From an uncultured Bdellovibrionales bacterium (GTDB taxonomy: Bacteria; Bdellovibrionota; Bdellovibrionia; Bdellovibrionales; Bdellovibrionaceae), in the NCBI GenBank assembly GCA_903926205.1, contig CAIYID010000031.1, positions 1 to 64,000 on the forward strand: a DNA stretch of 64,000 nucleotides, written 5' to 3'. The position numbers and the translations under genes were made by a program. The notes under the pieces were generated by a model. The model was not told the DNA's origin and made no database searches. It worked only from the letters and a program-made list of their open reading frames with translations. The number at the start of each line of letters is the position of its first letter. Position 1 is the stretch's first letter. Shown here piece after piece: positions 52,317 to 61,363 of the stretch.

Positions 52317-53870
52317 ATGAAGTGTTTTCTATTTTTAAAATGGAGTCCTCCAAGATTGAAAATTCTTACTTTCTTTTTCTTGATATTTAACTTTCATGTG
52401 GCCGCGTTGGCTCAATCATCAAGTCAAGCGACCCTCAGTGAAGAAGAAACTTTAGATATTCCAAAAGCACGTAAATTTATTTATCTTACCCTTGGAATTG
52501 ATTACGATGAAAAAGTTTCCCAAATGCCAGAGGTCATTTCGTTTCGCGGTGATTATCAAAAAGTGACTGCGGCCGTCTTTTCGAAAGGCACACAAATCAT
52601 TCGTTTTAACCCTAAATCCGAAGGAATTGCCACTCTGCTCGTCGTGGATAAAAATAAAAAGAAAATCGCTGAATATCGAATTATTGTTCGTAAATCAAAA
52701 CTTGATGCTGTGGCCAGAGAAATTCAGTCTTTACTCGGGGACGTCGAGGGAATCACCGTTAAAATATTGAACAACAAAGTTCTTGTTGATGGCCAAGTTC
52801 TATTACCAGCCGATATGAGCCGCGTGGTCAACGTCGTTGCTCAATTCGGTGATCAAGCGGCTACTCTTGTGACCATGTCACCAATGGCACTCCGAAAAAT
52901 TTCAGATTTTATCGCTCGCGATATTAACAATCCCGAAGTCGAAGTGCGTGCGCTCAACGATAAAATTATTCTTTCGGGCTGGGTGAACTCTGATGATGAA
53001 AAAGCGAGTGCCGAAAATATCGCGAAATTTTATATGCCACCAATGGTCGCAGATAACGGACCATCAAAAGATGTCATCATTCGTCGGCGCCCCGCTAATG
53101 ATGGAATAGTTAATTTAATTAAAGTAAAACCCGCTCAACCACAACCTCCTCCAAAAATGGTGCAAGTCGTGGTTCACTATGTTGAGCTTGCTAAAGACTA
53201 TTCGAAATCCTTTCGATTTCAATTTATGCCCGACATTGCTGATGGCTCAGGCATTACCCTCCAAGGAGGCGACAGTGCGTCTGGTGCGACCACACAGTTT
53301 GCAGCAACCATCAATAGTTTAATTCCAAAACTCAATTGGTTGAAATCACATGGCCATGCAAGATCCTTAGAAAGCGGAACAATTCTTGTCAAAGAAGGTG
53401 AAAAAGGTACTTTTGATAGCCACAGTAAAATGCCTTCCACGACAGTTCAGGGTGCCGGCGGTCAATTAGCCACCAATGGCGGTGAAAACATCGGTATCAC
53501 CACCATAGTCACTCCTACTCTGACGGGTGAGCGTTCTGACTCTGTCGACTTAGATGTCAATTTTACCATTAGCGCTCCGAATGGAACAACTTCTGCCGGA
53601 TTGATTGTTGCAACGAATGTGATCAATTCAAAACTAGTTGTGCGAAGTACACAAAGTGCGGCAATCGGTGGGCTGATTTCAAATAATACCGTGACGGGCT
53701 ACAATCGCTTGCCACAAGGTGTGAGCCAAAATCCGATCATCAGTTTATATGCATCAAAAGATTTCACAAGAGGTCAAAGTCAGTTTGTGGTGTTTGTCAC
53801 GCCTATCATTCGTAGTTCTGCGAGTGTTGGTGCTGAAAAATTAAAAAAGAAATTTCGCTTAAGAGAATAA
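52317..53870 (+). CDS. cpaC: Tad pilus secretin CpaC/RcpA
   Basis: Outer-membrane secretin of 517 aa with a long signal region (about 1-38). BON and pilus-N-like domains are followed by the secretin core, including VQVVVHYVELAKDYSKSFRFQF, GKMPSTTVQGAGG-type loops, DLDVNFTISAPNG and the final GGLISNNTVTGYNRLPQGV and FVVFVTPII strands. It forms the channel through which the Flp pilus leaves the cell. 6 bp after cpaB. Confidence 0.9.
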   Translation: MKCFLFLKWSPPRLKILTFFFLIFNFHVAALAQSSSQATLSEEETLDIPKARKFIYLTLGIDYDEKVSQMPEVISFRGDYQKVTAAVFSKGTQIIRFNPKSEGIATLLVVDKNKKKIAEYRIIVRKSKLDAVAREIQSLLGDVEGITVKILNNKVLVDGQVLLPADMSRVVNVVAQFGDQAATLVTMSPMALRKISDFIARDINNPEVEVRALNDKIILSGWVNSDDEKASAENIAKFYMPPMVADNGPSKDVIIRRRPANDGIVNLIKVKPAQPQPPPKMVQVVVHYVELAKDYSKSFRFQFMPDIADGSGITLQGGDSASGATTQFAATINSLIPKLNWLKSHGHARSLESGTILVKEGEKGTFDSHSKMPSTTVQGAGGQLATNGGENIGITTIVTPTLTGERSDSVDLDVNFTISAPNGTTSAGLIVATNVINSKLVVRSTQSAAIGGLISNNTVTGYNRLPQGVSQNPIISLYASKDFTRGQSQFVVFVTPIIRSSASVGAEKLKKKFRLRE

Positions 53871-53880
53871 TTTTTTTGAG

Positions 53881-56115
53881 GTGTCTGTGGTTATTAGCCC
53901 TAGTTGTAATTTGATTGCGGTGATTGGTGGAAAAGGTGGCGTTGGAAAAAGCGTCTTTGCCGCTAATTTTGCAGCGACTTTAATGCTGGAGCTGCGCACA
54001 CAAGTTCTTTTGATCGACGCGGATGCGAAATCTTGTGGTGACCAAAATGTTATTCTAGGAATTCGTCCAAACAAAACCGTTTCTGAAGTTGCCAATTTTA
54101 CAGGCTCTTTAAATCCACAAGCCCTCACTCAGCTCATTACAAATCATCCGTCTGGTCTCGGTTTTATTGGTGCCGTTCGTGGGCCCGAAGAAACTCTTAA
54201 GGTCAATCCGGACTCTTTCCTTAAACAACTTGAATTCCTCAGTCGGAGTTACAAATTTATTGTGGTTGATTTGGGAAATGATTTACAACCGCTGCAACAT
54301 GCTCTTCTGCAAGAAGCTACTGCCGCAATTATTATCACGGTTCCCGAAGTTCTGGTGATCAATCAAACTCAGCGCCTCATTCAAGAACTGCTGACGGCGA
54401 CCTACCCGATTGATATGTTTCAGCTCGTCATCAACAAGGTGTCCGGCCAAGGTCTGGCGCCACAAATGATTGCTCAAACACTGAGGATGCAACCTTTGGG
54501 CGCAATTCCGTTGGATGACGTAACAACGGCAGGCTCGTTGCAAAGATCGACGCCTTTTGTTTTATCCAACAGCAAAGCACCCGTAACCGCCGCTTACTAT
54601 GATGTCGCTCGCAAATTAACTGGCGGAGTTTTGCAACGCCTAAAATCCTTGCAAAAGCCCCAAGCCATTGTTTCGCCAAATTCAAGTAGTGGTGACTCTG
54701 GCGGCTCTCAATCCTTTTCCGATGGAATTGATCCAAGAACCGCGTTAAAAATCCGCGTGCATGTTGAGTTGATAAAAACGATGGATTTAAAAAAAGGGAT
54801 CACCGACACTCAAGGAGACAAGGGAAAAGAAGTTGCCCTCCGTCAAAAAACTCAAGCACAAATCACGACGATTGTAGATAAAGAATCGCCGGGGATGGCT
54901 CGTGAAGATCGTTCGAAAGTGATCAAAGAGGTTTTAGATGAAGCCTTGGGACTTGGACCCTTGGAAGATCTTTTGGCTGATAACTCCGTGACTGAGATCA
55001 TGGTTAATGGCTACAAAAAAATCTTTGTGGAAAAAAGTGGTAAGGTACAAATTTCACCCGTCACTTTCACTTCAAATCTACATTTGCGTAATGTGATCGA
55101 GCGAATCGTCACTCCCCTTGGACGACGTATTGATGAAAAAACTCCCTATGTGGATGCTCGATTAAAAGACGGAAGTCGGGTCAATGCCGTGATCGAGCCT
55201 CTTTCCATTGATGGCCCCGCCGTCACCATTCGAAAATTTAAAAAGGGTGGGATCACTCCAGAAAAATATATTGAATTTGGATCAATCACTCGACCGATGG
55301 TCGATTTTTTAAAAATTTGCGTGGAAAACGGTTTAAACATTGTTGTTTCCGGCGGTACGGGCTCTGGTAAAACAAGTTTACTCAATATGATTTCAAATTA
55401 TATTCCCTCTCATGAACGAATTGTTACTGTTGAGGACGCGGCCGAGCTACAAATGATGCAAGAACATGTGGTTCGCTTAGAAACTCGTCCCGCCAACATG
55501 GAAGGCACTGGCGCGGTCACCATTCGTGACTTAGTCCGAAACGCCTTGCGTATGCGTCCAGATCGAATCGTCGTCGGCGAAACTCGCGATGGCGCAGCTT
55601 TGGATATGCTTCAAGCAATGAACACCGGTCATGATGGCTCTATGACCACCACTCATGCAAATAGTCCACGCGAATGCATTGGACGTTTGGAAACACTTTG
55701 CCTAATGTCGGGCATCGAACTTCCGACAAAAGCCATTCGAGAGCAAATTGCCTCAGCCGTGAATTTGATCGTGCAAATTCAACGTCTTTCGGATGGAAGT
55801 CGTAAAATTACGAGCATCACAGAGGTTTGTGGAATGCAGGGAGAGACCGTGACTCTACAAGAAATTTTTCGTTTCAAGGAAACTGGTTTCGACAAAAATC
55901 GAAAAATTCAAGGGCAATTTCAGGCCTGCGGAATGATTCCAACTTTTATTGAGGAGCTTGAACAAAAAGGGGTCATCATACCGCGTGACATGTTCTCGAA
56001 TGATCCCAAAGCCACCGCAACCGGCCTAACTAAAGAAGCGACGAAGATCGCACCTGCGATGCCGGGAAATATGGCTAACCTAATGAAGAAAACTGGTACG
56101 GGCGGCAAAACATGA
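53881..56115 (+). CDS. CpaE-CpaF fusion: MinD-like ATPase joined to Tad assembly ATPase
   Basis: Protein of 744 aa. Residues 1-255 are a MinD/CpaE (TadZ) type ATPase with deviant Walker A GKGGVGKS (17-24) and [11 protein letters not shown], lacking the receiver-like domain of CpaE. A Ser/Gly-rich linker (about 262-284) follows. Residues 290-715 are a CpaF/TadA motor with GGTGSGKTS (491-499), [15 protein letters not shown] (561-567) and the His box [13 protein letters not shown] (582-594). GTG at 53881 is the start; GTG at 53887 is equally possible. Joining both would tether polar localisation and pilus extrusion in one polypeptide. A chimera from a frameshift is excluded because the frame is continuous. 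Confidence 0.9.
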   Translation: MSVVISPSCNLIAVIGGKGGVGKSVFAANFAATLMLELRTQVLLIDADAKSCGDQNVILGIRPNKTVSEVANFTGSLNPQALTQLITNHPSGLGFIGAVRGPEETLKVNPDSFLKQLEFLSRSYKFIVVDLGNDLQPLQHALLQEATAAIIITVPEVLVINQTQRLIQELLTATYPIDMFQLVINKVSGQGLAPQMIAQTLRMQPLGAIPLDDVTTAGSLQRSTPFVLSNSKAPVTAAYYDVARKLTGGVLQRLKSLQKPQAIVSPNSSSGDSGGSQSFSDGIDPRTALKIRVHVELIKTMDLKKGITDTQGDKGKEVALRQKTQAQITTIVDKESPGMAREDRSKVIKEVLDEALGLGPLEDLLADNSVTEIMVNGYKKIFVEKSGKVQISPVTFTSNLHLRNVIERIVTPLGRRIDEKTPYVDARLKDGSRVNAVIEPLSIDGPAVTIRKFKKGGITPEKYIEFGSITRPMVDFLKICVENGLNIVVSGGTGSGKTSLLNMISNYIPSHERIVTVEDAAELQMMQEHVVRLETRPANMEGTGAVTIRDLVRNALRMRPDRIVVGETRDGAALDMLQAMNTGHDGSMTTTHANSPRECIGRLETLCLMSGIELPTKAIREQIASAVNLIVQIQRLSDGSRKITSITEVCGMQGETVTLQEIFRFKETGFDKNRKIQGQFQACGMIPTFIEELEQKGVIIPRDMFSNDPKATATGLTKEATKIAPAMPGNMANLMKKTGTGGKT

Positions 56116-57002
56116 TGAATCTTTGGCATAAGTTTATCATCAGCGATTTTTTAATGATCCTGATTGTGACTGGTCTTACGATTTTTGTTGTTCACAAAAA
56201 TTCAAACAGCGTAATAAAACGTCTCACTGATAAAACATTAAAAAATCGAGATGAAATTTTGCGACTTTTAGATCTCATGTTTGTTGAAACCACTGAAAAA
56301 AAAGTGACTCAAATGTTGGTGATGGTAAGTTTTGGTTTAGGACTATTAGTGTTTTTCGCTGTTTGGCCAAACTTTTGGATAGGAATTGTTCTCGCAACGG
56401 TGGTTATTATCGCGGGTTGGGCCTTGCCTTTAGTCGCGGTGAAAAATCTTTATGATAAACGCTGCAACCGACTTGTGGATCAGATGATTGATGGTCTCAC
56501 AATCATGGGAAATGGCATTAAGTCTGGGCTCACTGTTCCACAAACGATGGAACGTGTGGTGGAAAATCTGAACGCGCCAATCTCACAGGAATTTGGTCTA
56601 GTCATTTCTCAGATTCGCCTTGGACGAAGCGTGGAAGAAGCTCTTGTCGAATTTGGCGAAAGAATTCCTCGTGCGGATGTGCAAATGTTTGTAACTGCTA
56701 TTAATATATTAAAAGAAACCGGTGGAAATTTAGCAGAAACTTTTGCCACAATTGTCACCGTTATTCGAGAACGCCAGAAAATTGAAAAGAAAATCGAAGC
56801 CATGACTGCCCAGGGAATGATGCAAGGCCTGATTGTTTCTCTAGTTCCGGTCTTTCTTATTATCATGTTTTTCTTTTTAGACCCTCCTTTCATCACACCA
56901 CTATTTACCACGCCCTTAGGCTTGGTGATTTTAACAGTGATTATCGGGCTCGTAGTTATTGGTGGCATTGTAATGAGAAAAATTGTTAAGATTGAAGTGT
57001 AA
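56112..57002 (+). CDS. tadB: Tad platform protein TadB
   Basis: Inner-membrane protein of 296 aa with a T2SSF domain (DGLTIMGNGIKSGLTVPQTMERVVENL, about 125-151, and FVTAINILKETGGNLAETFATI, about 195-216) and helices near 10-30, 68-110, 235-255 and 265-285. It overlaps the fusion gene by 4 bp. Tad systems normally have two such proteins, TadB and TadC; only this one is present here. Confidence 0.88.
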   Translation: MMNLWHKFIISDFLMILIVTGLTIFVVHKNSNSVIKRLTDKTLKNRDEILRLLDLMFVETTEKKVTQMLVMVSFGLGLLVFFAVWPNFWIGIVLATVVIIAGWALPLVAVKNLYDKRCNRLVDQMIDGLTIMGNGIKSGLTVPQTMERVVENLNAPISQEFGLVISQIRLGRSVEEALVEFGERIPRADVQMFVTAINILKETGGNLAETFATIVTVIRERQKIEKKIEAMTAQGMMQGLIVSLVPVFLIIMFFFLDPPFITPLFTTPLGLVILTVIIGLVVIGGIVMRKIVKIEV

Positions 57003-57021
57003 CAATTTGAGAGGTTTTAGG

Positions 57022-58686
57022 ATGAAACAATTGATAGCACTTATTTTGACGGCTTTATCATGCTCCGTTTTGTTTTCAAATTTCGCACATGCCATCGTCG
57101 ATATGCGAAATGCCAACTACTCCAACACGTGGATTGATCTAGAGCTCACTGGCTCTGGATACGAATTGAAGGTTTCTCGAACCTACAATAGTCGCACGCT
57201 GTTCAATGGAATCTTTGGCTTTGGTTGGTGTTCAGATTACGAAACAAAACTGGATGTAACTCCTGAGGGAAATTTAAAACTGACTGAGTGCGGAGCCGGT
57301 CAGGAAAATTATTATTTTCCTAGGGAATTTAATCGAAAAGAAATCAATAAAACTGTTGGGCAAATTATCACAGCTCTCCGTGCTCAACGAAAAACTGACG
57401 AAAAAACTTTAAAAATTCTTGAGACTGATCTTCCGACAAATCACAATCTTCGCGCCAAATACGCTTTTGATTTGAAAATTTCAGTTTCCGTGAAAGAAGG
57501 CTCACAGTTTTATGCCAATTCCCGTGAAGTGGAAAATGTGGTCTTTGCTAAGGGTTATTACACCAGAAATTTAGTGGATGGCTCTTCTCAGCGATTCACC
57601 AAAGAAGGTCGCATGACTCATCTTTATGATAAAAACGGAAACTACATAAAAATAGATTATGATAAAGATGTGATCAAAGAGGTTTCTGATAATAATGGAC
57701 GACGGCTTAATTTTAAATTTTACACCAATCACAAAGTGAAATCGATCAGTGGTCCAAATAATTTGATGGTTGAATACAAATTTGAGAATATGGATGACCT
57801 CACTTACGTGAAAAACTCTTGGAACAACGTTTATAATTATCAATATGATGATATGCACGATTTAGTGAAGGCCACTTTTCCAGACGGCACCTTTGTAGCA
57901 TTGAGCTATGATAAAAAACACAATTGGGTGACGAGCTTTACTGACCGGGAAAAATGCAAAGAAGAGTATCTCTATGAAAACTCTCCCGATGATCCTAAAA
58001 ATCACTACTCGTCCATTGTGAAGAAAACCTGTGGCAAAGAGGTTGTGACAGATTCGAAATATGAATTCTGGCACAAGGTGCGTGCTGATGGTGAGAAATA
58101 CTTGTGGCGTGTGGGCTCTGTCATCAACGGAAATTCCACAGAAGTCACCTATCATGAAACTTTTGGAAAGCCCGTTTCCATTCGTAAAAATGGCGAACTT
58201 TTTTCTTTCGAATACCTCGCGAACGGTCAAGTGAAACAAAAAGCAACAAAGTATGCAACGCTGACTTACGATTACTCGAAAGAGAACAATAAAGTTTCCT
58301 CTGTGGTGGCCGTGTCTAAGAGTGATAAAGGCAAAGTCATGAAAACTCTAAAAACGGAATTTAAATATGATGGCAAAGGAAACTTAATTTGGGCGTCTAA
58401 CTCTGATGGTCAACGGGTCGAAATGAGTTACGATCCAAAAGGTCGAATTGCAAGCATCAAAGACCAAGCAAAAAAATTCGTGAAAATTGAATACGATGAA
58501 AAATCTGGTAAACCGGCGGTCGTCAGTCGACCAGGCTTAGGCACCATTCACGTCACTTATAAAACTAGTGGTGAAATTGACAAAGTAAACAGCAATGAGG
58601 GCCCATCAGTAGCAATGCAAGTGGCAAGCACCTTTAATAACTTGCTAGAGATTATTTCTCCGGCAACAGCAGAAGTTTATAACTAA
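57022..58686 (+). CDS. secreted YD-repeat protein, Bd0109-like hit locus partner
   Basis: Protein of 554 aa with a signal peptide (1-24, FAHA-IV). It has a DUF6531-like N-terminal domain (GYELKVSRTYNSRTLFNGIFGFGWCSDYETKL, about 45-76), then Rhs/YD-type repeats (RMTHLYDKNGNYIKIDYD, VEYKFENMDDLTYVKNSWNNVYNYQYDDMHDLVKATFPDGT, FKYDGKGNLIWASNSDGQRVEMSYDPKGRI). No toxin domain follows, so it is a structural or surface protein. In Bdellovibrio bacteriovorus bd0109 is of this kind and sits between tad genes and bd0108, the same order as here. GAGAGG precedes the ATG. Confidence 0.82.
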   Translation: MKQLIALILTALSCSVLFSNFAHAIVDMRNANYSNTWIDLELTGSGYELKVSRTYNSRTLFNGIFGFGWCSDYETKLDVTPEGNLKLTECGAGQENYYFPREFNRKEINKTVGQIITALRAQRKTDEKTLKILETDLPTNHNLRAKYAFDLKISVSVKEGSQFYANSREVENVVFAKGYYTRNLVDGSSQRFTKEGRMTHLYDKNGNYIKIDYDKDVIKEVSDNNGRRLNFKFYTNHKVKSISGPNNLMVEYKFENMDDLTYVKNSWNNVYNYQYDDMHDLVKATFPDGTFVALSYDKKHNWVTSFTDREKCKEEYLYENSPDDPKNHYSSIVKKTCGKEVVTDSKYEFWHKVRADGEKYLWRVGSVINGNSTEVTYHETFGKPVSIRKNGELFSFEYLANGQVKQKATKYATLTYDYSKENNKVSSVVAVSKSDKGKVMKTLKTEFKYDGKGNLIWASNSDGQRVEMSYDPKGRIASIKDQAKKFVKIEYDEKSGKPAVVSRPGLGTIHVTYKTSGEIDKVNSNEGPSVAMQVASTFNNLLEIISPATAEVYN

Positions 58687-58700
58687 TGGAGGGGCTCAAT

Positions 58701-58964
58701 ATGAAAAAATTTTTATCTACTCTTTTAATTATTGGAGCCTTTGTTTCTTCAGTGGCGCTGGGTCAATTGGTTCAGCAGACGGAAGATCCGAATAAAACCC
58801 AGCATGATGGCGCTAACGTGACTGCCCTCGGAGCCAAGTCAGAAAATAATAGCGCGTTTTGTGATTGCAGAACGACACAGGTAGATAGGAACGAAAACCC
58901 TAAGTCCGACCTTTCAGGAGGCACGGAAACTCATACAGCACCTTCTAAAGAAGGTGAACGATAA
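58701..58964 (+). CDS. small secreted protein, candidate homologue of the hit gene (bd0108)
   Basis: Protein of 87 aa: signal peptide (1-21, VALG-QL), then a polar, probably disordered mature part with a Cys-x-Cys pair (54, 56) and a charged Ser/Thr/Glu tail. GGAGG lies upstream of the ATG at 58701. The call rests on position (right after the YD-repeat gene at the end of a tad cluster), small size and export, matching bd0108 of the B. bacteriovorus host-interaction locus; I cannot align it. Mutations in bd0108 are linked to prey-independent growth. A CACCTTC-TAAA-GAAGGTG hairpin lies at 58939-58956 inside the 3' end of the coding region. Confidence 0.72.
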   Translation: MKKFLSTLLIIGAFVSSVALGQLVQQTEDPNKTQHDGANVTALGAKSENNSAFCDCRTTQVDRNENPKSDLSGGTETHTAPSKEGER

Positions 58965-59376
58965 GCGTTTAGATGAAAATCTAATCTCAAGTTGAGACGT
59001 CGTCATGACTGACCGCTATTTTTAGCAGCCCTTTTATCACTCTGAATATTTTCTTTGAACTTGCAGTTCCAATCACACGTCTAACTGAGCACTACAAGTT
59101 ACAAAGAATATGAGTTCTTAAACAATATCTTATTTTGAAACAAAATTTCTGAACGCAAGAATCAGTCGAGGTTCTAGTCAGTGTTAACTCCTTGATCGAG
59201 TTCTACTTAATCGTCTGAAAAATCAATAAGTAAACTCCGTTTTTTCTCTCACCATTGACCAAAACATGACTAAGCCATGTTGGTGAGCCCGATCTAAACG
59301 GCAGCAAAGCTTGGCTTAATGGTTGCAATAAACTCCTCCAACGAGTCATAGATTTTTGAAAAGTCCGGGGGGATTT
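58965..59376. other. long non-coding region after the hit-type gene
   Basis: 412 bp without a credible ORF. It contains the perfect inverted repeat TCTCAA-G-TTGAGA (58985-58997), 21 bp after the hit-type stop codon, and a bulged hairpin near 59262-59286 (AACATG/CATGTT with further pairing). No clear terminator T tract. A small RNA or a long 5' leader of the lipoprotein gene is possible. Confidence 0.4.
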
Positions 59377-60417
59377 ATGTTCAAAAAAGAAACACAAGCG
59401 CTCTTAGTTTTAATTTCATTATCTTTGATCGGATGCGCGCCGACTGGAAAGAGTAGTGGGTCCTCGACAAGCGTATCCAGCAGTAGCCAGATACAACAGG
59501 CGATAAACTATGCCTCAGGAAATGCTTTCCTACAGAACTACACCTCTAATGGTGTCACGCCAAGTCCATCTGCACCAGTGTGTTCGGCTTCTCAAGTGCA
59601 AAGAGAAATCACGATGGTACAAGATATGATTTCAGAAATTCAGAAATATGCGCCAGCTGGCTCGTCTTTCGCACAGTGCACTCTTGATCTTCTCAATCAA
59701 CGCGAAACAGACTTGCAAACACTTCTGGCTCAAGTCAATAGTGCCAACGGTAGTTGTGGAGCAATGATGCGAGCAATTGAGGTTGGTCAGTCGCTTCCTT
59801 CTTCTTGCCAAACGTTAACAAACAATCAATCTGGATCAAGTCAGAGTCCAACTTCAGGAGCCCCTAGTTCTGGTGGTTACCATCATGGCAATAGTGGTTC
59901 AGGAAGCTCATCGGGAGGAACTCCTCCAGCTCCTCCAACTCCACCAGCTCCTGGTTCAGGAAGCTCATCAGGTTCAGGAAGCTCATCGGGCTCAGGAAGT
60001 TCATCTGGAGCGGCTCATCACGTGCCGCCATCTCCTCCAGCTCCGGGCTCAGGAAGTTCATCAGGTTCAGGAAGTTCATCAGGCTCAGCTCCGACGCCTC
60101 CTGCTCGAACTCCAACTCCTGCTCCTACTCCTGCTCCTGCTCCTACTCCCGCTCCTGCTCCAACCCCCGCACCAACTCCAGTTCCACCATCAACGACGTC
60201 TGTTACTTATACCCAAGTTAAGGCATTCCTTGGCCCCGCTTGCACAGGCTGCCACTCAAACATGGGCTCTTACAGTGGTGTTATGAACTATGTCTCTGCA
60301 GGAAATCCAAACTCGAGCTCTCTCTACACTAAGGCAGTAGGAGGAATGGGTGGATTATCTAGCACAGAGTTAAGTGATCTTTCTCAATGGATTAGAGAAG
60401 GAGCTCTGAACAACTGA
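59377..60417 (+). CDS. lipoprotein with Ser/Gly and Pro/Ala linkers and a cytochrome c-type haem motif
   Basis: Protein of 346 aa. The lipobox is LSLIGC near residue 20. A helical domain with cysteine pairs covers about 60-150. A low-complexity segment of repeated GSGSSS and PPAPP units (about 165-245) is followed by a PTPAPA tract (about 250-275). The C-terminal domain has CTGCH (289-293), the covalent haem c motif, in a fold ending LSDLSQWIREGALNN like planctomycete-type cytochrome c domains. GGGGGG precedes the chosen ATG; an ATG 7 codons earlier is in frame. The repeats reveal themselves as many spurious ORFs in other frames. Confidence 0.8.
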   Translation: MFKKETQALLVLISLSLIGCAPTGKSSGSSTSVSSSSQIQQAINYASGNAFLQNYTSNGVTPSPSAPVCSASQVQREITMVQDMISEIQKYAPAGSSFAQCTLDLLNQRETDLQTLLAQVNSANGSCGAMMRAIEVGQSLPSSCQTLTNNQSGSSQSPTSGAPSSGGYHHGNSGSGSSSGGTPPAPPTPPAPGSGSSSGSGSSSGSGSSSGAAHHVPPSPPAPGSGSSSGSGSSSGSAPTPPARTPTPAPTPAPAPTPAPAPTPAPTPVPPSTTSVTYTQVKAFLGPACTGCHSNMGSYSGVMNYVSAGNPNSSSLYTKAVGGMGGLSSTELSDLSQWIREGALNN

Positions 60418-60462
60418 TTATAGTTACTATCGAAAAGAACATCACATTTTAAATTTACCAAC

Positions 60463-60493
60463 AACCCCGCCACTGAGCGGGGTTATTTTTTTC
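60463..60493 (+). terminator. rho-independent terminator
   Basis: AACCCCGC-CACTGA-GCGGGGTT is a perfect 8-bp stem followed by A and seven T residues, 46 bp after the haem lipoprotein stop. Confidence 0.93.
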
Positions 60494-60812
60494 TCCGCTC
60501 AATTAAGTCCACATAATAGTACTTCCAAAGACTTTTTTTTCCTTCACACTTCTCGAAGACACCGACTATTTCTTAGTTCTGCCGCCGTCTCACAATGAGA
60601 CCTTGGTAAATTTTGAGACACTCTCAAGATACTTTTATGGACTTTTATGGAGTCGATCTAACAGCTGTATAACAATTTTGCGCACCTCTGTTTTTACGAA
60701 ATCCTAACTCATCAAAACCATTGGTATTTGCAATCCGTACCAATTCCAGAAATCAGGCACGCTCTTCGCAATAGTATCAATTATGAAGAACAAGCAAAAC
60801 AAAGGAGTCGCT
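60494..60812 (+). promoter_or_regulatory. upstream region of a small secreted-protein gene with repeated TGAGAC motifs
   Basis: 319 bp without a credible gene. It contains GTCTCA-CAA-TGAGAC (60587-60601) and, 12 bases later, TTGAGA-CAC-TCTCAA (60613-60627), two related inverted repeats in tandem. A TTTTATGGACTTTTATGGA direct repeat (about 60632-60651) follows. This looks like an operator region for the gene at 60813. Confidence 0.45.
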
Positions 60813-61037
60813 ATGAAAAATTTGAGTTTAATGACACTGGCTGTAGGAATGTTGCTATCTAACTTAGCAATGGCGACTGGTTCGGGCGACTGCCCTAAAC
60901 ATGACCAAAGTGGACGCGATGAAAAGCCTAAAGTGCAACTCGCAAAGATAGTCAATCCCAAGCCCAACATTGTTGCTGTGAAACCAGTCAGCCCATCCAA
61001 TGGTGGTGTTGATAGCTTTGAAGAGTACCGTGAATAA
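60813..61037 (+). CDS. tiny secreted protein of unknown function
   Basis: Protein of 74 aa: signal peptide (1-21, LAMA-TG), then a polar mature part with one cysteine (GSGDCPKH) and a Lys/Pro/Val segment, ending DSFEEYRE. AAAGGAG lies upstream of the ATG at 60813; an in-frame ATG ten codons earlier lacks one. Its size, export and upstream TGAGAC motifs recall the hit-type protein 2 kb upstream, but no sequence homology is visible. Confidence 0.65.
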   Translation: MKNLSLMTLAVGMLLSNLAMATGSGDCPKHDQSGRDEKPKVQLAKIVNPKPNIVAVKPVSPSNGGVDSFEEYRE

Positions 61038-61039
61038 CT

Positions 61040-61363
61040 CTATTCATCCTGGGTTTTGCTGTTAGATTTTTGATTTTTAATAGACGAAGGGCTTCGCTGG
61101 AATTCTAAATTCAGACGCGAGGCTCTTTGTGTTTCAGGATTACCAAAAGCTTGAGAGGTCAACTGAGACACCGACTTCGCGGCATTTCGAATCGTCAAGA
61201 CTGCCCCTGATGCCACTTTCTCCAAATAGCCTGCCACTGGAGAGGTCACTAACCAATTCTGAGTGTGTTGCTCAATCGTCAAACTACCTAGATGAACCTG
61301 CATTGCTAAAACAATTGCGATGGCAGCGACAAGTGATTTTAAACAAAATTTTACTTCAGCCAT
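61040..61363 (-). CDS. small membrane-anchored protein of unknown function
   Basis: Protein of 107 aa with one hydrophobic N-terminal segment (about 7-23) that may be an uncleaved anchor, then a polar region rich in Ser, Gln and Lys. Its ATG lies 8 bp inside the end of the response regulator gene, with GGGAG upstream, so the two are translationally coupled and probably work together. No family recognised. Confidence 0.6.
   Translation of the reverse strand: MAEVKFCLKSLVAAIAIVLAMQVHLGSLTIEQHTQNWLVTSPVAGYLEKVASGAVLTIRNAAKSVSQLTSQAFGNPETQRASRLNLEFQRSPSSIKNQKSNSKTQDE

Noticed and set aside
57022-58686. Rhs/polymorphic toxin
   Set aside because: The YD-repeat protein has a signal peptide and stops after the repeats with no toxin domain or immunity gene, so a structural or surface role is more likely.
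59864-60286. Long Leu- or Glu-rich ORFs in other frames
   Set aside because: They are frame shadows of the GSGSSS and PTPAPA repeat tracts of the haem lipoprotein.
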